Source of the DNA: CAADGL01 sp964643885
Lineage (GTDB): Bacteria; Planctomycetota; Phycisphaerae; UBA1845; Fen-1342
Assembly: GCA_964643885.1 (NCBI GenBank)
Contig: CAZXUI010000001.1
Location: 178,552-242,551 of the forward strand
Length of the DNA stretch: 64,000 nt
Direction: 5' to 3'
Part shown: piece after piece, positions 8,327-22,256 of the stretch
Numbering within the stretch: the first letter of the stretch is position 1
How the letters are laid out: the number at the start of each line of letters is the position of its first letter
Notes under the pieces: generated by a model
Database searches by the model: none
Told to the model about the DNA's origin: nothing
The model's input: only the letters and a program-made list of their open reading frames with translations
Position numbers and translations under genes: made by a program

Positions 8327-9787
8327 TCATTTCGACGGGCCGAAGGCGATCCCGATATCGTACCAGCCGTCCTTGAGCGGGGCGCAGCGGGCGACGTGGC
8401 CGATCAGCTCGCGGCCTTCCCAGCCGCGGGCGTCGAGCCGCACGCGGGCCGGCTCACCCACCTTCAATGGTTGACGGCTCAACAGGCCGAGTCCATTTCG
8501 CGATACGTCTCGCGTCACCGCACGCAGCAGGCAGGGAGTCGGTCCGCTGCCGGCGGCCTCCACCAGTGCGACCGAAGCGGCCGCCCGCAAGGGGTGCCGC
8601 GGGAATTGCCGCTGCTCGGCCGCTTTCACACTGGCCAGCGCGGCAGAGTTGTCCGTCGCAGGAACTGACGACCCAGCCGGCCGGACGACGCCCCGGAGCA
8701 GCCGCAACCAGGCGTCGACGATGCCGGCGTCGTACTTCGTTCCGGCGCCCTGCTTGAGCGTGGCGATCGCGTGCTCGACCGGATGCGCGAAGCGGCGATG
8801 CGGCCGCAGGGCGGTCATGGCCTCGAAGGTGTCGATCACGGCGCAGACGGCGGCCAGGGGGTGGATTTCGCCGGCCCGCAGGCCGCGCGGATAGCCGCTG
8901 CCGTCCAGGCGCTCGTGATGCTCGTGCGTGACGCGCAGCACGATTTCGTTCGTTTCACCGAATCGCCGGAGCTGCTCATAGCCGTCCTGCGGGTGCCGCC
9001 GCAGGATCTCCCACTCCTGGTCACTGAGCTGGCCGGGCTTGTTCAGAATCTCGGCCGGCGTGAGCGTCTTGCCGATGTCATGCAGCAAGCCGGCGCGGAA
9101 GACGATCGCCAGTTCGCTCTGGTCTCTAATGCCGCAGGCGCAAGCCAGCGGCACCATCCACGTGGCTACGTTGACCACGTGAGTGGCGGTGTAGAAGTCG
9201 TGCTGCGCGACTTCGAAAAGCTGCGAGAAGACGTGTTCGTCGCGCACGACCATCTGGGCGACCGCCCGCGAGATCGTTCCCAGCCGCGGCTCGATCTGCT
9301 CCAGGTGGCCGCCGCTGAGCAGCTCGTCGACCAGCTCTGTCGTCGTGCCGTAGACGAGCGCGATCGCTTCGGTCGTGCACTCCGGGCGGCCCGCCAGGTC
9401 GACCAGCACCTGGTCGAGCGCGCCGGCCGCGTTGCCGGAGCCGACGAGTGCCACGTAGACGCACTTGACGCCGTGCTGCAAGAGCCGCTGGCGGTCGTCC
9501 TCGGTAAACGGGAAGCTCGGGTCGCGGTAGAGGATGAACTCCGCCTGTGAATTCGCGACGTCATCTTCCGTGGTCTTGAGGTGGACGGTCAGGCCGGCCA
9601 GCGCACTGGCCGGTACGTTGGCCAGGCGGACCGGCACGAAGCCCAGCCGGGCAGAATTGAAGGCAGTGGCCAGGACCTGCGACACGGAAGCGCCCTCGAG
9701 AATAAACGGAGCGATGGTCCGATTATCGGTCGCTCTGACTTCGCGTTCGCCGCGCAATGGCAGTGTCCCAGCAACTGCGAATGCCAA
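8327..9787 (-). CDS. HD-GYP domain protein with C-terminal PilZ domain
   Basis: The 486-residue protein has three parts. The N-terminal 150 residues are of unassigned type (PFILEGASVSQVLATAFN...). The middle is an HD-GYP phosphodiesterase domain with GLLHDIGKTLTP and HHERLDGSGYPRGLRAGEIHP, the metal-binding HD and the GYP motif. The C-terminal 100 residues form a PilZ domain with RQFPRHPLR and DVSRNGLGLLS, the two canonical c-di-GMP contact motifs. HD-GYP domains usually hydrolyse c-di-GMP to pGpG and GMP, and PilZ binds the same nucleotide, so a self-sensing c-di-GMP hydrolase is inferred. There is no signal peptide or membrane helix. The start lacks strong support and could be slightly downstream. 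Confidence 0.88.
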   Translation of the reverse strand: MAFAVAGTLPLRGEREVRATDNRTIAPFILEGASVSQVLATAFNSARLGFVPVRLANVPASALAGLTVHLKTTEDDVANSQAEFILYRDPSFPFTEDDRQRLLQHGVKCVYVALVGSGNAAGALDQVLVDLAGRPECTTEAIALVYGTTTELVDELLSGGHLEQIEPRLGTISRAVAQMVVRDEHVFSQLFEVAQHDFYTATHVVNVATWMVPLACACGIRDQSELAIVFRAGLLHDIGKTLTPAEILNKPGQLSDQEWEILRRHPQDGYEQLRRFGETNEIVLRVTHEHHERLDGSGYPRGLRAGEIHPLAAVCAVIDTFEAMTALRPHRRFAHPVEHAIATLKQGAGTKYDAGIVDAWLRLLRGVVRPAGSSVPATDNSAALASVKAAEQRQFPRHPLRAAASVALVEAAGSGPTPCLLRAVTRDVSRNGLGLLSRQPLKVGEPARVRLDARGWEGRELIGHVARCAPLKDGWYDIGIAFGPSK

Positions 9788-9843
9788 GCATCAAATCATC
9801 AGGGAGCTTTGGAAACGGGAGCCGCGGCGGTCAAGCGCGGCGG

Positions 9844-11664
<1,821 letters not shown>

Positions 11665-11726
11665 AAAGCTCCCCGCGGGCGGTCCCGACAGTATGCCGGC
11701 GGCGTTGCGCGCCGGGCGAACCGGGC

Positions 11727-11732
11727 ATTATA
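11727..11732 (-). promoter_or_regulatory. Candidate -10 box for typA
   Basis: The minus strand reads a perfect TATAAT here, about 60 bp before the typA GTG. No convincing -35 hexamer is seen at the usual distance. Confidence 0.4.
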
Positions 11733-11867
11733 CGCGCAGCCCGGCCGGTCTGCACGGCGGCGGGCGGGCGGCGTGGCGTCGGGTCGGCGTGGCCGCTAGG
11801 ATGGTCCGGAATGCCGGCGAACGCGTACGGGCCGGACTCTTGGCGGGACTCGAGAACGGAGTGGCAG

Positions 11868-13037
11868 GTGAGCAAGGCCGGGCTGATTGCGCCCCATGGT
11901 GGAACGCTGGTCTGTCCGATGGCGAGTGCGGCACGGCGGGCGGAGCTGGAGCCGAAGCTGGGGCGGCTGCCGCGGGTGCGGCTGGGCGAGCGGGAGCAGT
12001 GCGATCTGGAGCTGATGGCGGTCGGCGCGCTCAGCCCGCTGAAGAGCTTCATGAGCGAGGCGGAGTTCCACTGCGTCTGCGACTCGATGCGCCTGCCGGA
12101 TGGAACCGTCTGGTCCGTGCCGATCGTCTGCCCCGTCGAGCGGACATTCTCGGATCGGCTCGAGCGCGGGGCGGCGGTTGTCCTGACGGATGACGCCGAC
12201 CGGCCGCTGGCCGTGCTGACGGTGAGCGAGAAGTACGCGCACGACAAGCAGAAGGAATGCGAGCGCGTCTTCGGCACGCGCGACGAGGCGCACCCCGGCG
12301 TGGCCGTCACGCTGGCGCAGGGGGATGTTTGCCTGAGCGGGACGCTGGAAGTGCTCACGCCGCGGCACGAGCCGGACTTCGTTCGCTATCGGCTGACGCC
12401 GGCCCAGACGCGGGCGGCGTTCGCCGAGCGCGGCTGGCAGACCGTGGTCGCGTTTCAGACCCGCAACCCGATTCACCGGGCGCACGAGTACCTGACCAAG
12501 TGTGCGCTCGAGATGGTCGACGGGCTGCTGGTCCACCCGCTGGTCGGGCAGACGCAGAAGGGGGACATTCCGGCCGAGGTGCGGATGCGCTGCTACGAGG
12601 CGCTGCTGGACGGCTATTACAACCCGCAGCGGGCGCTGCTGGCGGTCTGGCCGTCGGCGATGCGCTATGCCGGTCCGCGCGAGGCGGTCTATCACGCGCT
12701 GGTCCGCAAGAACTACGGCGTGACGCACTTCATCGTCGGCCGCGACCACGCGGGCGTCGGCAACTACTACGGCACCTACGACGCCCAGCGGATCTTCGAC
12801 GAGTTCGATCCGGCCGAGATCGGCATCACGCCGTTGAAGTTCGAGAACTCATTCTGGTGCCGCCGCAGCGGGGCGATGGCCACGGACAAGACCACGTGCA
12901 GCACGGCCGACGAGCGCGTCTCGCTCTCGGGCACGGCCGTGCGGCAGATGCTGGCCCGCGGCGAGCGGCCGCCGGTCGAGTTCACCCGGCCGGAGATCGC
13001 CGACATTCTGATCGAATCGATGCGGGGGACGGCGTGA
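11868..13037 (+). CDS. sat: Sulfate adenylyltransferase (ATP sulfurylase, homomeric type)
   Basis: The 389-residue protein carries the ATP-sulfurylase motifs QTRNPIHRAHEYL (about residues 197-209), GRDHAGVGNYYG and SGTAVRQMLARGE. It activates sulfate with ATP to form APS plus pyrophosphate, the first step of sulfate assimilation. It is the single-chain type without a C-terminal APS-kinase domain. GTG at 11868, preceded by GGAG at six bases, gives the usual N-terminus SKAGLIAPHGGTLV; an upstream in-frame ATG at 11811 would add 19 atypical residues. The stop codon overlaps the GTG of the next gene (GTGA), implying translational coupling to an NrnA-like phosphatase. Confidence 0.93.
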   Translation: MSKAGLIAPHGGTLVCPMASAARRAELEPKLGRLPRVRLGEREQCDLELMAVGALSPLKSFMSEAEFHCVCDSMRLPDGTVWSVPIVCPVERTFSDRLERGAAVVLTDDADRPLAVLTVSEKYAHDKQKECERVFGTRDEAHPGVAVTLAQGDVCLSGTLEVLTPRHEPDFVRYRLTPAQTRAAFAERGWQTVVAFQTRNPIHRAHEYLTKCALEMVDGLLVHPLVGQTQKGDIPAEVRMRCYEALLDGYYNPQRALLAVWPSAMRYAGPREAVYHALVRKNYGVTHFIVGRDHAGVGNYYGTYDAQRIFDEFDPAEIGITPLKFENSFWCRRSGAMATDKTTCSTADERVSLSGTAVRQMLARGERPPVEFTRPEIADILIESMRGTA

Positions 13038-14107
13038 GCGAGGGCGCGGCGGGCCGAGTGATGGAGGCGGGATTGGAGACGGGTCGGAGTATGCCGGCGC
13101 ATTCGGCGGTGCAGGGCGGCGTCCTTCCGCAGGAGATTCTGGACGCGATCGCCGCGTCGCGCCGCGTCGCCCTGATCGGCCACGTCACGCCCGATGCCGA
13201 CTGCCTGGGAGCGATCTGTGCGCTGGCGCTGGCGCTGCCCGAGCTGGGCAAGGAGCCGCACGCGGTTCTTCCGGCCGGCACCGTCTCGCGGCGGCTGGAG
13301 TTCCTGGTGCGCCATGCCGGTGTGCGGCCGGCTCGCGAGCAGGAGATTCGCGCGTGCGACCTGGCCATCGTGCTGGATACGGCCAAGGACCGCCGCGTGA
13401 ACGTGGTGGGCAAGCTGGAGGCGCTGCCCGGCGCGGCGGTGCTGAACATCGATCACCACGCGACGAACACGCGCTTCGGCCGCTGGAACTGGGTGGACGC
13501 CGAGCGGAGCAGCACGAGCGAGATGGCGTATGAGCTTGTGCGGGCGTTGGGCTGCCAGGTGACGCCGACGGTCGCGACGGTTCTCTATGCCGGCGTGCAC
13601 GCGGATACGCAGGGGTTCTCGCTGCCGAACACCACGCCGCGCTGCCTGGCGGTGGCGTATGAGCTGGCGGCGGCCGGCGCCCGCATTCACGAGATGTGCG
13701 AGCGGATGAACCGCAGCCAGTCGCGCAGCGAGTTCGAGCTGCTGAAGCTGATCTACGCGAACACGCGTGTCAGCGAGGACGGCCTGCTGGCCTGGAGCAC
13801 GGCTTCGTATGACGAGATCGCGGCGACGGGCTGCAACGCCAGCGACGTGGATAACCAGGTGGAGATTCCGCGCAGCGTGGAGGGGATACGCGTCGCGATC
13901 TTGTTCACGGAGGGCGACCGCGGCCGGGTGCGGATGAATTTCCGCGGGGAGGGGCTGAGCGTGCTGAAGCTGGCCCAGCAGTTCAACGGCGGGGGGCACG
14001 AGTTCAGCGCGGGGGCGATGCTGGACGGTGCGCTGGAAGAGGTTTCCCGGCGCGTGCTGAGCGCGGCGCGAGCGTACGTGGCCAGCGACCGTGCGAGTGG
14101 CGAGTGA
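13034..14107 (+). CDS. DHH/DHHA1 phosphoesterase (NrnA-like oligoribonuclease/pAp phosphatase)
   Basis: The product (357 residues from the GTG at 13034; ATGs at 13061 and 13091 are alternative starts) has a DHH domain with IGHVTPDADCLGA, LDTAKDRR, NIDHHATNTRFG and GVHADTQGF, all metal-binding motifs. A DHHA1 domain ends in GGGHEFSAGA. NrnA-type enzymes degrade 2-5-nt RNA and dephosphorylate 3'-phosphoadenosine 5'-phosphate (pAp). The start overlaps the stop of sat, so the two are almost certainly one operon. Because pAp is the by-product of PAPS-dependent sulfate reduction and sulfotransfer, this neighbour relation supports a pAp-clearing role. Which substrate dominates is inference. Confidence 0.88.
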   Translation: MSEGAAGRVMEAGLETGRSMPAHSAVQGGVLPQEILDAIAASRRVALIGHVTPDADCLGAICALALALPELGKEPHAVLPAGTVSRRLEFLVRHAGVRPAREQEIRACDLAIVLDTAKDRRVNVVGKLEALPGAAVLNIDHHATNTRFGRWNWVDAERSSTSEMAYELVRALGCQVTPTVATVLYAGVHADTQGFSLPNTTPRCLAVAYELAAAGARIHEMCERMNRSQSRSEFELLKLIYANTRVSEDGLLAWSTASYDEIAATGCNASDVDNQVEIPRSVEGIRVAILFTEGDRGRVRMNFRGEGLSVLKLAQQFNGGGHEFSAGAMLDGALEEVSRRVLSAARAYVASDRASGE

Positions 14108-14310
14108 CAGTTGACAGGTGACAGTTGACAGGTGACAGGGGGCTCGGCCGCTGGGGGTTGCGGTTACTCAGGTCCGTGGTTCAGTAGCAGTCGTGGCCGG
14201 TGCCAGAGATAGGTGGATGTCAGCCGGCGCTTGCGCGGGCAGCGCGCCACCCCCAGCCCGTCCCTTACGGTCGCGGCTCGGATCCCGTACGGTCGCGGTT
14301 CGGCAATCCC

Positions 14311-14335
<25 letters not shown>
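14105..14335. repeat. Convergent gap: 14-bp tandem repeat plus second copy of the PYGRGS module
   Basis: TGACAGTTGACAGG is repeated exactly at 14105-14118 and 14119-14132, with a partial third unit to 14139. At 14207-14281 lies a near-identical copy of the 76-bp module of 3271-3346, followed by two further degenerate units of CCCTTACGGTCGCGGCTCGG type to 14335, running into the 3' end of the kinase gene. The module contains the inverted pair GCGCT/AGCGC. No gene is seen in the gap itself. Confidence 0.75.
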
Positions 14336-17331
<2,996 letters not shown>

Positions 17332-17365
17332 CGCAGCGATGCCTGTCCGCGCCGGGGCGGCGCGC

Positions 17366-18016
17366 TCATATTCCCTGCCCGTACGCCTCGGAAAAGCCCG
17401 GCAGCTCGGCCAGCAGCTCGCGCAGCCGCCGCAGGGCGCGTACGTAGCGGATACTGGCCGTGTTCGATTGAATCCCGAGCACCTGCGCGACTTCGCCGTT
17501 GCTGAGTTCCTCGAAATGCCGCAGCGCCAGCACCTCGCGGTCGATCGGGTCCATTCGGTCCAGGGCGCCGCGCAGCAACTGCCCCAGCTCCGCCCGCCGG
17601 GCCGCGTGCGTCGGCGAGGTCAACTGGCCGACCAGCCGGCTCACGAGGGAAAGCGAGGTGTCGCTGCTGCCGGCCGGCGTCGGCCAGTGCACCTCGCGCT
17701 CCGCGTCGCGCATCTGCGCACCGAGGTGCCGTCGATGCAGATCGACCAGCGTCTGAAGGACGATCAGCCGCAGCCAGAGAAACGCCCGCGTTCCATCCTC
17801 GTGCGGCGCGTGCTCGGCACGGCCGGACGCACTGACGAACGACTCCTGGAGCACGTCGTCGACATCCACGCGACCGCGAAGCCGCGGATCGAGCCGAAAG
17901 GATGCCAGCAGCCGCAGTCGCGCCCGATGCTCGTCGAACAGCTTCGCGATTCGCGCGCTGTCGCGCGGTCCATTCGTCCGGGGCGGCTCATCCGGCCGGC
18001 ATTCACGTTCGGGCAT
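17366..18016 (-). CDS. ECF-family RNA polymerase sigma factor (kinase-associated)
   Basis: The 216-residue protein has sigma-70 region 2 (LFDEHRARLRLLASFRLDPRLRGRVDVDDVLQESFVSA) and region 4 (LDRMDPIDREVLALRHFEELSNGEVAQVLGIQ). These regions bind the -10 and -35 promoter elements. The ATG at 18016 is preferred because GGAG lies six bases upstream; 22 more in-frame residues are possible but lack a ribosome site. It is the first gene of a pair with the membrane Ser/Thr kinase downstream, so promoter recognition is probably coupled to phosphorylation. No anti-sigma gene is nearby. The target promoters are unknown. Confidence 0.9.
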   Translation of the reverse strand: MPERECRPDEPPRTNGPRDSARIAKLFDEHRARLRLLASFRLDPRLRGRVDVDDVLQESFVSASGRAEHAPHEDGTRAFLWLRLIVLQTLVDLHRRHLGAQMRDAEREVHWPTPAGSSDTSLSLVSRLVGQLTSPTHAARRAELGQLLRGALDRMDPIDREVLALRHFEELSNGEVAQVLGIQSNTASIRYVRALRRLRELLAELPGFSEAYGQGI

Positions 18017-18254
18017 GGATCGCTCCGCGAAGCTCTCGGACCGGATAGGCGTACGGGGATGCCGTACTCTTCGCGCATCCAATTATACCCCCCGCCATCC
18101 GCCGGCGCCGCACCCGGCCGCTGGGGTCCGTCGGCCGCTGCGCCGGAAAAATTCCAGCAGGCTGTAGGTAACGGCCGGCTGTCCGCGTTTGTATCTCCAG
18201 GGTAGTCCATGTTTGGCTGCCCCGCGGATCAGGAACCGACAGCAGGAGAATTCG

Positions 18255-18809
18255 ATGAAACGCTGGATCATCTGTGTCTCGGCCGTGGCCGCGCTCTCGC
18301 TGGCCAGCCTCGGGGCGGCCTGGCAGGCGGCGCCCGCGCAGGACCGGCCCGGCTTCGGCCAGGACCGGCCACCGCGGCCGGAACGACCCGACCGGCCGGA
18401 CCGGCCGGACCGCCCGGACCGCCCGATGCGCGATCGCATGGGGCCGCCTTCGCCGCTGATGAACGTGCTCGACGCGGATCGTGACGGGGTGCTTTCGCCG
18501 GAAGAGATCGCCAACGCGAGCGAGGCCCTGCTGACGCTGGACAAGGACGGCGACGGGACGCTCTCGCGCGAGGAGCTGAATCCGCCGCGTCCGCCGTTCG
18601 ATTTCGCGGCCGAGATCATGCGGCACGACGAGAACGGCGACGGCTTGGTGACGCCGGAGGAGCTGCCGGAGCGGATGCAGCGCCTCTTCGAGCGGGCCGA
18701 CACAAACGAGGACGGCGCGATCGACGCGGATGAGGCCAAGGCACTCAACGAGCGCCTGGGCCGCCGTGGCGGTCGGGGCGGCCGGCCGGATCGTGCGCCG
18801 GACCGCTAG
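18255..18809 (+). CDS. Secreted EF-hand protein
   Basis: The 184-residue product starts at an ATG preceded by AGGAGAA. A signal peptide (about residues 1-28) is followed by an Arg/Pro/Asp repeat (RPDRPD..., encoded by 9-bp GACCGGCCG units). Four EF-hand loops follow at about residues 73-84, 96-107, 125-136 and 149-160, for example DKDGDGTLSREE and DENGDGLVTPEE. Calcium binding outside the cytoplasm is expected. The tail is Arg/Gly-rich. Such small exported EF-hand proteins are frequent in planctomycetes, but their function is unknown. It is divergent from the sigma gene. The number and spacing of loops fit two EF-hand pairs. Confidence 0.88.
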   Translation: MKRWIICVSAVAALSLASLGAAWQAAPAQDRPGFGQDRPPRPERPDRPDRPDRPDRPMRDRMGPPSPLMNVLDADRDGVLSPEEIANASEALLTLDKDGDGTLSREELNPPRPPFDFAAEIMRHDENGDGLVTPEELPERMQRLFERADTNEDGAIDADEAKALNERLGRRGGRGGRPDRAPDR

Positions 18810-19108
18810 GCCGTAACCGGTCCGGCTCCTCGGGGACGACAACAGGGCCGCGCGTCGCCGCTCAACGTTCCGCGGCGGCGCCGGCCTGTCTTGCCGTGCG
18901 GGGTTTGCGGGAGTTCTCGCCGGGCTTGCGAACCAGGCGGCGCCGCGGCGCATGGGAGGGAACGCGCGACGCCGATTTGTCTATGGTCGGTCGGCCACTT
19001 GTCCGATAGGATTCGAGCCCGGCCGTTCCCATCGCGACAGGTTGTGCGGCCCGGCGCGTCGCCGGACCGGCACCTGGCGATCGTGTGAACGAGCGAAAGG
19101 GAGTTCGC

Positions 19109-19273
19109 GTGAAAGTCCGTCGCTATCTCGCCGCACTCGCATTCGTCACCGTCACAACGTTTCAGCTCGGGACCTGTGCGACTGATCTGGCCTTCTACAT
19201 TGCTCAGATCGCCATCTCCGAGATCACTAACGGTCTGACCGGTGCGATCGATACGGCACTGACTTCGCCGTAG
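19109..19273 (+). CDS. Small exported protein of unknown function
   Basis: A 54-residue product starts from the GTG at 19109, which has AAAGGGAG six bases upstream; an in-frame GTG at 19085 lacks this. The N-terminus is a clear export signal (KVRRYLAALAFVTVTTFQLGTC), followed by a short helical tail (DLAFYIAQIAISEITNGLTGAIDTAL). The single Cys could be a lipobox but has a poor context (LGTC). Similar-looking tiny secreted proteins are seen in other planctomycetes; no function is known. The roughly 300 bp before it show no other gene. Confidence 0.6.
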   Translation: MKVRRYLAALAFVTVTTFQLGTCATDLAFYIAQIAISEITNGLTGAIDTALTSP

Positions 19274-19504
19274 CGCCCCGGCTGGCCCGCGCTTCAGGTG
19301 TCCTTCCCGCCCACCGCGTCGACCTGGTCGACGAGGGCGCAGGTTCGACTTTTCCCTCTCCGCTTCCGGTTCCGCCGCAATTGGTATTGAGCGAGCGCGA
19401 CGCCAGCCGCTAGACTGGCTTCGTAGTGGAGCGGGCCGGGCGCGCGTCCGAGCAGCCCCGGCACGCTCGGGCGCCCCTCATTCGACCTCCGACGGAGCCA
19501 GCGC

Positions 19505-20869
19505 ATGAACGCCTGCGTGCGTGTCGACCGATTGTGCACCGCCCTCGGACTTCTGCTGATCGTGAGCATTGCCGCCGCCGGACCCGACCGCGGAAACGGC
19601 CCGGACGTGATCATTGGGGGAATCCCATCGTCGGCACATTGGACGGGCGGCGGCGCCGTCGACGGTCTGCGTGCCTATTCGTTCGGGATCGTCACGTGCA
19701 ACGTCGGCGAAGCGCCCCTGGGATGGGCCGCCGGCAGCGCCCAGCATCCCGTCTTCGTCCAGAATCTCTACCGGCTGCGCGGCGGGCGCTTCGAGCAGAT
19801 TGGAATGAGCTGGCTGCCGCACGCGTTCTGCGCTTTGCAGAGTGCGGCGTGCAGTACCTGCGTACCGGCCTGCGGCGGCTGCTGCGATCTGCTCGGGGCG
19901 GGCTGCTCGAACAGCGATACCGCGTCGATCGGCGGCTACCAGCCGCTGATGGGGCCGCGCTCCGAAGTCGACGCATTCACCGGCCAGTTCCTGTTTCCCT
20001 TCGGATCGCAGGGACAGTCCGGCGACGCCGTCTACAAGCGGTTGCAGGTCGAGCAGGGCGAGCTCGATCTCGATCCGTCGGCGCGCTACTTCGCCGAGGT
20101 AGGCGTCATCTCGCCGGATGATGCGCAGGCCGGCAACGGCACGAACAACTACTCGCACCGGCCGGCGGGGCTGTCCGGTTCGTACGCGCTGCTGTTCGCC
20201 GGGGTGACCGAGCGCGAGCAGCCGGCGATCGCGGCGTGGGCGGCCGTCGATCCGCAGGTTCAGCTTGTCGCCATCGACGTTCCGGGTGAGGGGAGGTTTC
20301 TGCTCGCCTGCTGTGCGCAGGACAACGGAGACGGCACGTGGCACTATGAGTATGCGGTCTTCAACGTGAATTCGGATCGTAGCGGCGGGGCGCTGGGCGT
20401 GCCGGTCGGCCAGGCGGCGCTCAGCAACATCGGCTTTCGTGACGTCGATTATCACAGCGGCGAGCCGTTCGACAACACGGACTGGGCTTCGTCCGTGGCC
20501 GGCGGAGTGCTCACCTGGCAGAGCCCGCAAACGTACGACGAGAATCCCGACAGCAACGCCCTGCGGTTCGGCACGCTCTACAACTTCCGCTTCGATGCGG
20601 ATCGGCCGCCCGGGCCGGGCACCATCGAGCTTCGCCTCTTCAAGCCCGGCTCGCCCGAGGCCGTGTCGGTCGAGGTTGGCTGCGTTCCCGACACTGCGAA
20701 GCAGTGCCCGGCGGACCTGGACGGCGACGGGGTGGTCGACTTCTCCGACCTGGTGATTCTCCTGGCGGCGTACGGAGTCAGTGACGCGGGCGACATCGAC
20801 GGCAACGGGGCGACGGACTTCGACGATCTGCTGATTCTGCTGGCCGCGTACGGCTCGACTTGCGGATAG
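19505..20869 (+). CDS. Secreted protein with C-terminal dockerin-type repeats
   Basis: The 454-residue product has a signal peptide (about residues 1-26, CTALGLLLIVSIAAAG). A large unassigned extracellular region includes a cysteine cluster (CSTCVPACGGCCDLLGAGC, about residues 118-138). Two dockerin-like calcium repeats end the protein: DLDGDGVVDFSDLVILLAAYG and, 26 residues on, DIDGNGATDFDDLLILLAAYG. In planctomycetes such C-terminal pairs are widespread on surface proteins and may be anchoring or sorting signals rather than true cellulosome dockerins. No catalytic motif was recognised. The gene converges on the second kinase gene. Confidence 0.85.
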   Translation: MNACVRVDRLCTALGLLLIVSIAAAGPDRGNGPDVIIGGIPSSAHWTGGGAVDGLRAYSFGIVTCNVGEAPLGWAAGSAQHPVFVQNLYRLRGGRFEQIGMSWLPHAFCALQSAACSTCVPACGGCCDLLGAGCSNSDTASIGGYQPLMGPRSEVDAFTGQFLFPFGSQGQSGDAVYKRLQVEQGELDLDPSARYFAEVGVISPDDAQAGNGTNNYSHRPAGLSGSYALLFAGVTEREQPAIAAWAAVDPQVQLVAIDVPGEGRFLLACCAQDNGDGTWHYEYAVFNVNSDRSGGALGVPVGQAALSNIGFRDVDYHSGEPFDNTDWASSVAGGVLTWQSPQTYDENPDSNALRFGTLYNFRFDADRPPGPGTIELRLFKPGSPEAVSVEVGCVPDTAKQCPADLDGDGVVDFSDLVILLAAYGVSDAGDIDGNGATDFDDLLILLAAYGSTCG

Positions 20870-20912
20870 CTGGGCGAAGGTGCCGTGTGATTCGTCACGC
20901 GTCGGGAAGGTC

Positions 20913-20950
20913 GAGAAGCATGCTCACGCCTGCGGCGAGAGCATACCACC
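20913..20950. repeat. AGCATGCTC...GAGAGCAT hairpin repeat, copy 1
   Basis: Located between the converging dockerin and kinase genes. GCATGCTC (20918-20925) pairs imperfectly with GAGCATAC (20939-20946) around CACGCC-TGC-GGCG. A near-identical copy lies at 53082-53115, also between converging genes. Confidence 0.65.
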
Positions 20951-20960
20951 CGCCGCGCGG

Positions 20961-22256
20961 CTAGGGCTGCTTCGCCCGGCCGGAGGCCGGCGGATTGTAG
21001 GCCTCGGATTGCATCGCGTTGGCGATCCGCGTCCGCAACACGGCGCTGAGCGGTCCGGCGGCAGTGCTCGGGCTCCAGCTCGTTCCGCCCGCGAAGAGCC
21101 CGAGAATGCGGTGCTTGATTCGCCCCCAGCGAGACAGCCGCGGATAGGCCCGCAGCAACTGCTCCAGGTCCGCGCCGAACTCGCCCGCGGTCGCGTAACG
21201 CTGCTCGACCAGGCGCTGAAGCGCCCGCGTCAGAATCTGCCCCAGGTAGAAGCGGAACGAGCGCTCCTCCTCGCTCACCGGCCGCGCGGGGTCTTCGAGC
21301 CGGATGTTCGTCAGGTTCAGCAGGGCGCGCGTGCCCTCGATCCGCGGCAGGTGCCCGGTCAGAAGCTCGTGCAGGATCAGCCCCAGCGAATAGACATCCG
21401 AGCGCGGCGTGAGATCGTCCGTCTGGCCGGCCCGTTGCTCGGGGCTGGCGTACTGGAGCGTGCCGATGAAGCGGCCGCGCTCCTCGCCCACCAGGGCCGA
21501 CTGAAACGCGATGATCTTGGCGACGCCGAAATCGAGCACCTTCGGTGATCCGGAGGGCTCGACCAGGATGTTGTCGGGTTTCAGATCGCGATGAATGATC
21601 CCGCGCTGGTGCGCGTACTCGATCGCCTCGCAGATCTGGATGAAGATGTCGAGCCGCTGCCGCGTGTCGAGCAGCGCCTCGGCCGCGTAGCGCGTCAGCG
21701 AGCGCCCCTCGATGTACTCCATCACGAAATAGGGCTGCTCGTCCCGGTTCGTGCCGATCGTGTCCGCGTAGACGAGCCGCGCGACGAGGGGATGTTGCAG
21801 CCGCCGCAGGATCTCGACCTCGAACGCGAACCGCCGCCGGTCGCGGTCGGAGTACATTCCCGGCCGCAGAAATTTGATCGCCACCGGCCGCCGCAGCGTC
21901 GCGTGCACGGCCCGATAGACAACGCCCATGCCGCCGCGGCCGAGCGTCTCCAACACGCGGTACTGCCCGATGCAGAAGGGGGGCTCGGGTTCGTGCCCGG
22001 CCGCGCCCTCGCCGTGCGTGCTGGCCGAAATGCCTTCGAGCGTCGTCGTGCCGGGCAGCTTCCAGACCGAGCCGGCCGGGCGGGTCGGCTCGAACTCGCG
22101 CATCTGCTCATAGTGCGGCAGCAGCGAGAGCACTTCATTCAGCAGCGCGGGTTCGCCGCCGCACTCGCGCTGCACGAAGGCGCCGCGCTGCGCCGCGTCG
22201 ACCGCCAGAGCCTGCTCCAGCTTCGCCTGGACGCGCAGATGAAAGTCAGTGCCCAT
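20961..22256 (-). CDS. Cytoplasmic Ser/Thr protein kinase (sigma-associated)
   Basis: The 431-residue protein has an N-terminal helical segment of about 95 residues typical of planctomycete sigma-linked kinases (REFVQRECGGEPALLNEVLSLL-like). A full Hanks kinase domain follows: GRGGMGVVYRAV, Lys128 in VAIKFL, HRDLKPDN (222-229), DFG (242-244), SPEQ and DVYSLGLILHELLTG. There is no transmembrane helix or sensor domain after the kinase; the last 50 residues are basic and probably disordered. Its start codon lies inside the 3' end of the sigma gene (11-bp overlap), so the two are translationally coupled. A cytoplasmic kinase acting with that sigma factor is inferred. Confidence 0.9.
   Translation of the reverse strand: MGTDFHLRVQAKLEQALAVDAAQRGAFVQRECGGEPALLNEVLSLLPHYEQMREFEPTRPAGSVWKLPGTTTLEGISASTHGEGAAGHEPEPPFCIGQYRVLETLGRGGMGVVYRAVHATLRRPVAIKFLRPGMYSDRDRRRFAFEVEILRRLQHPLVARLVYADTIGTNRDEQPYFVMEYIEGRSLTRYAAEALLDTRQRLDIFIQICEAIEYAHQRGIIHRDLKPDNILVEPSGSPKVLDFGVAKIIAFQSALVGEERGRFIGTLQYASPEQRAGQTDDLTPRSDVYSLGLILHELLTGHLPRIEGTRALLNLTNIRLEDPARPVSEEERSFRFYLGQILTRALQRLVEQRYATAGEFGADLEQLLRAYPRLSRWGRIKHRILGLFAGGTSWSPSTAAGPLSAVLRTRIANAMQSEAYNPPASGRAKQP

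Noticed and set aside
19005..19030. GGATTCGAGCCCGG-like T-arm suggesting a tRNA
   Set aside because: No acceptor stem, anticodon arm or CCA-compatible end can be formed around it.
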